From: Mycobacterium shigaense
GTDB taxonomy: Bacteria; Actinomycetota; Actinomycetes; Mycobacteriales; Mycobacteriaceae
DNA length: 64,000 bases
NCBI RefSeq assembly: GCF_002356315.1
Contig: NZ_AP018164.1
Span: 1,674,001 to 1,738,000, forward strand
Reading direction: 5' to 3'
This document shows positions 1-9,200 of this stretch, in pieces. The stretch's first letter is position 1; every line of letters starts with the position of its first letter. The translations under genes and the position numbers were made by a program. Below the pieces are notes generated by a model, which saw only the letters and a program-made list of their open reading frames with translations, made no database searches and was not told the origin of the DNA.

Positions 1-835
1 GGCCGATCTGGGGATCGATTCGATCAAGCGGGTCGAGATTTTGTCGGCGGTTCAGGAGCGGATTCCGGCGTTGCCGGAGGTGGATACGGCGACGATGGGT
101 GCGCTGGTCACGCTGCAGGAGATCGTGGGCTACCTGCAGGGCTTGTTGGCTCCGGTGACGTCCAGCGGTGTCGCGCACGCGCCCAGCAACGGTGTGGTAC
201 AAGCGGTTTCGAATGGGGTCGCGGTGAAGCCGGTGCCGGTCGTGCCGGCTGTCGTTTCGGTGGGGTCTGCGGAGTTGGTGTCGCAGATGTTGGCGGTGGT
301 GGCTGATAAGACGGGTTATCCGGTGGAGATGCTGGATCTGTCGATGGCGTTGGAGGCCGATCTGGGGATCGATTCGATCAAGCGGGTCGAGATTTTGTCG
401 GCGGTTCAGGAGCGGATTCCGGCGTTGCCGGAGGTGGATACGGCGACGATGGGTGCGCTGGTCACGCTGCAGGAGATCGTGGGCTACCTGCAGGGCTTGT
501 TGGCTCCGGTGACGTCCAGCGGTGTCGCGCACGCGCCCAGCAACGGTGTGGTACAAGCGGTTTCGAATGGGGTCGCGGTGAAGCCGGTGCCGGTCGTGCC
601 GGCTGTCGTTTCGGTGGGGTCTGCGGAGTTGGTGTCGCAGATGTTGGCGGTGGTGGCTGATAAGACGGGTTATCCGGTGGAGATGCTGGATCTGTCGATG
701 GCGTTGGAGGCCGATCTGGGGATCGATTCGATCAAGCGGGTCGAGATTTTGTCGGCGGTTCAGGAGCGGATTCCGGCGTTGCCGGAGGTGGATACGGCGA
801 CGATGGGTGCGCTGGTCACGCTGCAGGAGATCGTG
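1..835 (+). repeat. 354-bp perfect tandem repeat encoding ACP domains
   Basis: The unit beginning ggccgatctg occurs at 1, 355 and 709, a period of exactly 354 bp (118 codons). Copies one and two are identical by eye over their full length. The third matches until about base 829, where gtgggctac becomes gtggagtac and the sequence diverges. Each unit encodes one ACP plus its Pro/Ala/Val-rich linker. Codon choice inside the unit (many ttg, gtt and ggt codons) is less GC-rich at third positions than in the KR region that follows. Further copies probably lie to the left of the window. Identity at synonymous sites implies recent amplification or continual homogenisation. Confidence 0.95.
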
Positions 836-3220
836 GAGTACCTGCAGAGCTTGCTCGCTGCGCCACCCCCAAACGGATCGCCACCACTTACCGCGTCGCC
901 ACCCAACGGCAGCCCGGCAGGTGGTCGCCTCCCTTTTGAGTTAGCCGGAGCAGCGATCGCCCGCTACGCGGTGCACGCGGTGGCTGCTCCGGCCAGCGGG
1001 ATGGGAATGCCGGGCCTCTACGGTGGCGCCGACGTGCAGATCGTCGCGGCCGAGGACGCCGCCGTCGCCGATGCCCTGGCCGCGACCCTGCGCACGTACG
1101 GCCTTCCGGCGTCCGTCGTGGCCGAACCCAGCGCCGACGCCGACGCAGTGATCCACCTCGGTGGCTTGCGGCCAACGGCCGGGCGGGACGAGACGCTGGC
1201 CGTCAATCGGGTGGCGTTCGCCGACGCCCAACGCATCGCCGCGAAATTCGAGGAGCGCGGGGGCGTCTTCGTCACCGTCCAGGACACCGGCGGCACCTTC
1301 GGGCTGCTCGCCGAGCCCGGCCCGCGCGCCTGGGCCGGCGGTATCGGTGCGCTTGCCAAGACGGCCGCCCAAGAGTGGCCGAAGGCACAGGTCAAGGCGA
1401 TCGACATTGCAACGCAACAGTATTCGCCCACCGCCGTCGCCGAACAACTCGCCCAGGAACTGTTGGCGGGCGGGGCGGAACTGGAAGTCGGCCTGGGCAG
1501 CACGCACGGCCGCGTCACTGTCGTCGCGGGCCCGAGCCGACCGAGCGCGCACATACGCCGCATCGACAACCGCGACGTCATCGTGGTGTCCGGTGGGGCG
1601 CGCGGCGTCACCGCGGCGTCGGTGATCGCCCTGGCGCGGGAGACCCAGGCCACTTTCGTCCTGCTCGGACGGACGGAACTCGCCCACGAACCCGCGGCGG
1701 CGCGCGGACTGGCGACCGCTGCCGAGCTCAAGCGCGCCCTGCTCGCGAGCGCGGCGGCCGACGGCCAGAAGCTCACGCCCCGTCAGCTGGAGCAGCAGGT
1801 CCAGCGGATCCTGGCCGACCGCGAGGTGCGTGCGACCCTCGCCGAGCTCGAAGCCGCCGGCTCGCGGGTCCGTTACGCCGCGGCCGACGTGCGCGACGCG
1901 GCGCAGCTCAGCGCCCTTCTCGACGGCGTGCGAGCCGATTTCGGCCCGATCACGGGGCTGGTGCACGGTGCCGGCGTGCTGGCCGACGCGCCCCTGCACA
2001 AGAAGACCCTCGACGGATTCGACCGCGTCTTCGAGACAAAGGTCGGCGGCCTGGGTGCGCTGCTGGACGCCACGGCCGCCGACGCGCTGAAGATCGTCTG
2101 CCTGTTCTCCTCGGTGGCCGCACGCAGCGGCAACGTCGGTCAGAGCGACTACGCCATGGCCAACGAGATCCTCAACAAGGTGGCCCTGGCCGAGCAGGCC
2201 CGGCGCGGTCCGGGCTGCCTGGTCCGGGCATTGGGTTGGGGGCCATGGGATTCCGGCATGGTGACGCCTGCGCTCAAGACGATGTTCGAGTCCCGGGGTA
2301 TCTCGTTGATACCGCTCGCGGACGGCGCGCGGGCCTTCGTCTCGGACGTGCTCGACGCCGCGACGGACGGTCCCGAGGTGACCCTGGGCGACGGTGTATT
2401 GGCGGGCCTGCCAACGCATCCGCTGCCCCCGGAGGGCCGGGTCGCTTGCGTGGCGGCCCATGTGACACGCCAGCCCTATCTGACCGACCACCGCGTCCAG
2501 GGCAACGTCGTACTCCCCGTTGTGCAGGCGTGCGAGTGGTTCGTGCGACTGGCGGAGGCCTGCCGGCCCGGGTATCACGTGGACCGGCTGCTCGACCTCA
2601 AGGTGCTGCGCGGCGTGACATTGCAGGACTTCGACCAACACGGCGAGCTCCTGCTGGTGCGCTGCGCGCCGGTGGAAGACCACCCGGACCGGCTGACCTG
2701 CACGCTGTCCGATCGCGAGGGATCGGTGGCCTACTACTCCGCGACCATCGAAATGAGTTGGGGCGCAACGGTTGCACCGACGCTCGCGGTTTCCCCGCGC
2801 GGCGTCCGCCAGCTGAGCCGCGAGACCTGCTACACCAACGGTGCCCTTTTCCACGGGCCCGCCTTCCAGGTCGTCGAGAACGTGGACTGCCAGGCCACCA
2901 GTGCGACGGCGGCGCTGCACGGTCTGACGACCGCCGGGTGGCCGGGCGACGACTGGGCGACGGACGCCGCGGCTCTGGACGGCTGCCTGCAGGTGGCGTT
3001 GGTGTGGAGCTTCGAGCAGTTGGGCCGCAAGGTATTGCCGTTGCGGGTGGGCGAGGTCGTCCGGTATCGGGCCGGTGCGCTCGACGGCAGCCTGCGCTGC
3101 GTGCTTTCCAATGGCGATGCCAAGAGCAGCAGGGCCAGCTGCGATCTCGACCTCGTCGACGCCGACAATCGCGTGGTTGCCAGCCTCAAGCGGCTCGAGT
3201 TGTACCCCTACGGCAGCTGA
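2..3220 (+). CDS. PfaA-type PUFA-synthase-like subunit, 3' part (ACP repeats-KR-DH)
   Basis: The reading frame is open at the left edge, so the N-terminal part (in this family a KS and an AT) lies outside the window; 1,072 residues are visible. Three acyl carrier domains come first, the first truncated. Each carries the phosphopantetheine motif LGIDSIKRVEIL, with serine codons at 20-22, 374-376 and 728-730. A ketoreductase follows (about bases 1560-2300) with the nucleotide-binding motif SGGARGV and the active-site stretch YAMAN. A hot-dog dehydratase forms the C-terminus, with HRVQGNVVLP matching HxxxGxxxxP and GPAF further on. Tandem ACPs followed by this KR and DH are typical of PfaA/Pfa2 and related glycolipid synthases. 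The PfaC-type gene starts 22 bp downstream, so the two are probably one operon. The product is unknown: unsaturated fatty acid, phleic-acid-like chain or another lipid precursor are all possible. Confidence 0.85.
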   Translation, partial: ADLGIDSIKRVEILSAVQERIPALPEVDTATMGALVTLQEIVGYLQGLLAPVTSSGVAHAPSNGVVQAVSNGVAVKPVPVVPAVVSVGSAELVSQMLAVVADKTGYPVEMLDLSMALEADLGIDSIKRVEILSAVQERIPALPEVDTATMGALVTLQEIVGYLQGLLAPVTSSGVAHAPSNGVVQAVSNGVAVKPVPVVPAVVSVGSAELVSQMLAVVADKTGYPVEMLDLSMALEADLGIDSIKRVEILSAVQERIPALPEVDTATMGALVTLQEIVEYLQSLLAAPPPNGSPPLTASPPNGSPAGGRLPFELAGAAIARYAVHAVAAPASGMGMPGLYGGADVQIVAAEDAAVADALAATLRTYGLPASVVAEPSADADAVIHLGGLRPTAGRDETLAVNRVAFADAQRIAAKFEERGGVFVTVQDTGGTFGLLAEPGPRAWAGGIGALAKTAAQEWPKAQVKAIDIATQQYSPTAVAEQLAQELLAGGAELEVGLGSTHGRVTVVAGPSRPSAHIRRIDNRDVIVVSGGARGVTAASVIALARETQATFVLLGRTELAHEPAAARGLATAAELKRALLASAAADGQKLTPRQLEQQVQRILADREVRATLAELEAAGSRVRYAAADVRDAAQLSALLDGVRADFGPITGLVHGAGVLADAPLHKKTLDGFDRVFETKVGGLGALLDATAADALKIVCLFSSVAARSGNVGQSDYAMANEILNKVALAEQARRGPGCLVRALGWGPWDSGMVTPALKTMFESRGISLIPLADGARAFVSDVLDAATDGPEVTLGDGVLAGLPTHPLPPEGRVACVAAHVTRQPYLTDHRVQGNVVLPVVQACEWFVRLAEACRPGYHVDRLLDLKVLRGVTLQDFDQHGELLLVRCAPVEDHPDRLTCTLSDREGSVAYYSATIEMSWGATVAPTLAVSPRGVRQLSRETCYTNGALFHGPAFQVVENVDCQATSATAALHGLTTAGWPGDDWATDAAALDGCLQVALVWSFEQLGRKVLPLRVGEVVRYRAGALDGSLRCVLSNGDAKSSRASCDLDLVDADNRVVASLKRLELYPYGS

Positions 3221-3242
3221 TCCGATATGCCGCGGAGTCGTC

Positions 3243-6200
3243 TTGAAGTTTGAGCCCATTGCCATCGTCGGCCAGGGCTGCGTACTTCCGGGCGGCCTCA
3301 ACCCCGACGAGTTGTGGACGACGGTGTGCGAGGGCCGCGACGTCCTCGGCTCACCGCGGCCGGACTACTGGGGCGTGTCCCCTACGCGGGTCTTGCGCGA
3401 TCAGCGCGACGGGTCCTACCTGGACCACACCTGGTCGGACCGCGGAGGGTACGTGCGCGGCTTCGAGGACGTGTTCGACGGCCGCGGCCTGCTGCTCGGC
3501 GCTGCCGACCTCGACGGCCTCGATCCGCTGTACCTGTGGGCCATCGAGGCGGCGCGGCAGGCTCTCGCAAGCGCCGGCTGGACCGCAGGCGCGATTCCCG
3601 GCTCGGCCGGGGTTGTCCTCGGCAATCTGAGCTACCCGACCAAGTCGATGACCGACCTCGCCGAAAAGTTCTGGCGCGGAACCGGACACGGGATCGATTG
3701 GCGAAATCGCTTCATGTCCGGGCTGCCGGCCCACCTGATCGCCAACGCGCTGGGGCTGACCGCAGGAGCGGCGGCCCTCGACGCCGCATGCGCGTCCTCC
3801 ATCTACGCGATCAAGCTGGCCTGCGACCGGTTGCACGACGGCACCGCGGACGTGATGCTGGCGGGCGGAGTCAACGGCGCCAGCGATTTGCTTCTCCACG
3901 TCGGCTTCAGCGCGTTGCAGGCGCTGAGCCGCACCGGCCGGTCGCGCCCCTTCCATCAGGGCGCCGACGGACTGGTGCCCGCCGAAGGTGCGGCGATTCT
4001 GATCCTTCGCAGGCTCGACGACGCGATCGCCGCCGGTCAGACCATCCTGGGCGTGATCCGGGGAATCGGCCTTTCCAACGACGGCCGGGGCCGGGGTCTG
4101 CTGGTGCCGTCGCAGGACGGTCAGGAACGCGCGATGCAGGCGGCTTATCAAATGGCCGACCTTGAGCCGCAGGACATCTCGCTCGTCGAGTGCCATGCCA
4201 CGGGCACGTCACGCGGCGACCTGACCGAGCTGATGAGCATGGCACGCATCTTCGCCGGCATGGCCAATGTGCCCATCGGATCGCTGAAATCCAATCTGGG
4301 GCACTCGATCACCGCGTCGGGTGCCGCGGGCGCCATCAAGGTGCTCGCGGCGATGCGAGCGGGTGTGCGGCCGCCGACGCTGCACGTCGACGATCCGCTG
4401 CCGTTCATCGCCGGCTCGCCGTTCCGGCTGCTCGAAGCGGCCGAACCGTGGGTGTGCGTCGGGCCGCGCCGCGCGGCGATCAACAACTTCGGCTTCGGCG
4501 GCAACAATGCGCACCTGCTGCTCGAGGAATGGATCGAGCCCGCCGAAAAGCGGCACGCCCGGGTGAGCTGGCCGGTGACCGGGCCGCCATCCGAGCATGA
4601 CATCGCCATCGTGGGCCTGAGCCTGCTGGTGGGCGACGGGCACGAAACCGCCTCGGTCGCCGATCATCTGATGACCGGCCAGTCGATACCTTGCGACGAC
4701 GGCGGACGGCTCAGGGCGCGCATGTCCGAGGTGTCCCTCGACCTCACGCGAACACGTTTTCCCCCTGCGGATCTCAAGCAGACTCAACCGCAGCAACTCG
4801 CCCTGCTCGGCGCCGCCCTCAATATCGACGAAGTCATCAAGGGCCTGCCGCCCGACACGACGAGCGTCGTCGTGGGGATGGGCTGCGACGCCGAGGTGAC
4901 CCGGTTCGGCGTCCGGTGGCGGCTGGCCGACGAGATCGACGACCCCGACGACCTGGCGGCGGCGCGGGACGAGGTCGTGCAAGGGTGGACCGCCGCCGGC
5001 GTGGTGGGTGCCATGCCAAACATCGTGGCCAACCGGTTGAACAGCCAATTCGACTTGCGTGGGCCAAGTTTCACGGTGTCGCGGGAGGAACTGTCCGGCA
5101 CCACCGCCCTGGAGCTGGCCGCGCGCGCGTTGCGGCGGGGCGAGGTGGATGCCGCGGTGGTCGGCGCCGTGGATCTCAGCTGCGAATCGGTCCACGAGGC
5201 GGCTGTCCGCGTGCTGCTGGGTCCGGGCGAGCAGGTGCCCGGCGACGCCGCGGTCGTCGTCGTCCTCAAACGCGCCGATGACGCGCGCCGCGACCACGAC
5301 ACGATCCTGGCCACGCTGCCCGCAAACCAACAACCGCGGGGCGAGTGCCTCCACCTGGGCACCGCACCGGGTGCATTGAACCTCTCGCCGCTGCTCGGCC
5401 ATGCCCATGCGGCGTCGGGATTGCTGCACGTCGCCGCCGGCGTGCTCTACGGTTTCCTGGGCGTATGGCCCGACGGTACGGCGTGGGCAACCGACGAGCG
5501 GGCGGTTGTCGTGGCGCTCGCCGGCATCGCCGGCCAGGAACAGCAGATCGTGTTGCTGCCGCCGCCGCCCGGACACCGCGACGCCGGCGCGCGCGGCGGC
5601 CAGTTTCCGCCCGCCGCCCGGCCGCGCACCGGGAAGCCCACGCAGCTGTCCTTCCCGGCCCACCTGCCCGAGGTACGGCTGCCGGCCCGCGTCGCCGCCG
5701 CGTCTCGCACAGCACTGAATCCCGTTACCGCAGAACATCTCACCACGCATCACCTGGAGCAGCTCATGGCAACATACGTCCCGCTTCCGCCGCCTCTGCC
5801 CAGGGCCGCGGAGGCATTGACGCGGGTGCCGCTGGGCGAAGCGCTGATCGCGCAGACGCCGCCGGAGCCGCTGGCGATGGTGTACGACCTCGACTCGGAG
5901 ATCGCCGTCGCGACCGCCGCCGAGGCGAGCGCGCAGCGCGCCGTCGCGCTGCCGGATGTCCAGATCGACGGCATGCCCGTCCCGACGGCCACCACGGCGC
6001 TGGAACCCTCGGTGCACAACGACGTCGACAAACCGTTTCCGAAAGGCGCCAGCCGGGCGATCCAGCCGACCCGGCCGGCCGGCAAGGAAGTGCCGGCGCC
6101 CACGGTCAAACGCGCACCGGTCGGGCTGACGCTGGACAAGGACGGCCTGCGGGTGCACGCGTCGGGAAAGATCTCCGAGATCTACGGTCCGGCGTTCGCC

Positions 6201-9200
6201 GTGCAAGACGACTACCTCCGCCAGGTGCGGATGCCCGAACCCCCGCTGCTGCTGGCGGATCGCCTGCTGGGCATCGACGCCGAGCCTGCCAAGTTCGGCA
6301 CCGGAACCCTGTGGACGGAAACCGATGTCACCGCCGACGCCTGGTGGCTGCACCAGGGCCGAATGCCGGCCGGCATCATGATCGAAGCGGGGCAGGCCGA
6401 CCTCATGCTCATCTCCTGGATGGGTGCGGACTTCCTCAACAAGAGCGAGCGGGTGTATCGGCTGCTGGGTTGCGAGGTGACCTACCTGGGTGGCCTGCCC
6501 GAGATCGGCGACACCCTGCGGTTCGACATCCACGTCGACGGCCACGCCCGCCAGGGCGACATCAGGATGTTCTTCTTCCACTATGACTGCACGATCGACG
6601 GCGTGGAGCGGATGTCGATGCGCAACGGTCAGGCCGGCTTCTTCTCCGACCAGGAGCTGGCGGCCTCGGGCGGCATCCTCTGGCGGCCCGAGGACGAAAC
6701 CGTCGACGGCCCAATGGAACCGACGCCGGCGCAGACGGCGCGCACGTCGCTGCGGCGCGCCGATCTGGAGGCCGTGGCGGCGGGGGACATCTGGCACACG
6801 TTCGGCGCCGGCTTCGAGCGCGCGGCCAGCCACACCCGCACGCCCAGCATCGCGGGCGGCGACATGCTGTTCGTCGACGAGGTGACGCAGCTGGACCTGA
6901 CCGGCGGCCCGTGGGGGCGGGGCTACCTGCGTGCCGTCGAACACATCAACCCCGAAAAGTGGTATTTCGGAGGTCATTTCAAGAACGATCCCTGCATGCC
7001 CGGGACGCTGATGTACGAGGCGACGATGCAGACGATGGCGATCTACATGACCGCCCTGGGCATGACGATCGGATGCGACGGGTGGCGCTTCGAACCCGTG
7101 CCCTTCGAGACCTACAAACTTGTCTGCCGCGGTCAGGTCACACCCCAGTCCCGCGAGCTGGTCTACGAGGTGTTCGTGCGCGAGGTCATCGCTGGGCCCG
7201 AACCCACGCTGTTCGCCGACCTGCTGTGCACCGTCGACGGCCTGCCGGCCTTCCACTGTCGCCGGATGGGCCTGCGGCTCTCTCCCGGCTGGCCGATGGA
7301 CATGGGCGCCAAGGAGCTCGAGGAGTATGTCGAACCCAAGGCCGTCGCCGCGGCGGACGGCTTCGCCTTCGACTACCAGGCGATGCTCGCCAGCGCTACG
7401 GCCAAGCCCTCCATGGCTTTCGGCCCGCTCTTCGAAAAGTTCGACTCCCACCGCAAGGTGGCCCGGCTGCCGGGGCCGCCGTACCACTTCATGTCCCGGG
7501 TCACCGAGCTGGTCGGCGACATCGGCGTCGTCAAGTTCGGTGCGGAAGCCGTCGTCGAGTACGATGTACCCAGCGACGCTTGGTATTTCGCCGCGAATGG
7601 GGCGCCGACGATGCCCAACGCGGTGCTCATGGAGGTCGCGTTGCAGCCGTGCGGCTGGCTGGCCAGCTATGTCGGCTGCCCGCTGGACAGTGAGGTGGAC
7701 CTGTATTTCCGCAACCTTGACGGCAACGGCACCCAGCATCTGGAGATCACGCCGTCGATCGGGACGTTGCGCACCAAGATCTCGCTGACCAGCATCGCCA
7801 AGGCGGCCGGGACCATCATCGTCAGCTTCGTCGGTGAGATCCACGCGCACGCCGGACTCGTCTACAGCTTCGACACGGTGTTCGGCTACTTCCGCAGCGA
7901 GGCGCTGCAGAACCAGGTCGGGCTCCCGGTCAGCGACGAGCAGCGGTCTTTGGTCGAACTCGCCTGCGACGCACCGGTCGTCGAGTTGCGGGAGCGCCCG
8001 CGGGGATTTTTCGGTCCGGGACCGCGGCTGGCGGAGCCGATGCTGTTGATGATCGACCGCGTCACCGGCCGCTGGCCCACCGACGGTGCCGCCGGGCTGG
8101 GGCGCTGGCGCGCGGTCAAGGACGTCGACCCCGCGGAGTGGTTCTTCAAGGCCCACTTCTGCCAGGACCCGGTGCAGCCGGGATCACTGGGCATCGAAAT
8201 GCTGCTCCAGCTCCTGCAATTCGCGATGCTCGACCTCGGCCTCGGCAAGGAGGCCGGGCCGTCGGCGCGCTTCGAGCCGGTGGCCCAGCGCGACGCGATC
8301 ACGTGGCGATACCGCGGGCAGATCATCCCAACCAACAAGCAGATCACGTCGCAGGTGGAGATCACCCGCATCGGCCGTGCAGACGATGGCATCCTGGCCG
8401 TCGCCGAGGCCTCGCTGTGGGTTGACGGGAAGCGGATCTACAGCGCGAGCAACCTCGGCATGCGGATCACCCGGGACGCACCGGACGGCCGATTCGCGGT
8501 CCGCGCCGGCTCGTCCGGCACGCCTGTCGAGACCCCGGCCGCCACCACGGTGGAGACGGTCATCGACCCGGCGCGCGACACCTGGATCACCGACCATTGC
8601 CCGACCTACGTCATTCCGTCGCTGCCGATGATGTCGATCCTGGACCTGTTCGCCGAGGCGGCCGGCGCGGCCTGCGGCCCGGCGAAAGTGGTGGAAGTCA
8701 CCGACCTCAGGGTCGTCGGCTGGGTCGTCGTCGATTCGCCCAAGCGGCTGCGGGTGGCGGTGGAACCGGCCGGGCCGGGACGCTTCGCGGGCCGACTGGA
8801 GGCGTGGCGCGACGCGCCGAATCCGGTGCTGTCCCGCTGGGAGACCCACGCGACCGCCACGATCGTCACCGCGGACCAGTACGCCGGTGCACCGGTAGCC
8901 CCGGCCCCGCTGCGCGATGCGGTGCCCTTTGCCACGCCGTACGACGGCGCGGTCTTCCACGGACCGGCGTTCGCCAGCCTCATCGACGGCGCGCGCATCG
9001 GCCGCAACGGCTCGTCCGGGACGCTGGACGTGCAGCGGTGCACTGTTCCCGCGGGTCGGCTGCAGCCGGGACTGCTCGACGGTGCGCTGCACGTCGTTCC
9101 GCACGCAGCGATGAGCGTATGGACCACGGACGGCACAGATGTCGCGTCGTATGCCGAGGCCCCTGACCCGACGGTCGCGTTCCCGCGGTGTGTGGAGTGT

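Noticed and set aside
941..3301. Long minus-strand ORF of 786 codons opposite the PfaA-like gene
   Set aside because: It mirrors the third-codon GC bias of the real + strand gene, has Arg/Gly/His-rich low-complexity sequence and no domain motif.
4209..8156. 1,315-codon minus-strand ORF opposite the PfaC-like gene
   Set aside because: Antisense shadow of a high-GC gene; no motifs, and the + strand carries clear KS, CLF and DH domains.
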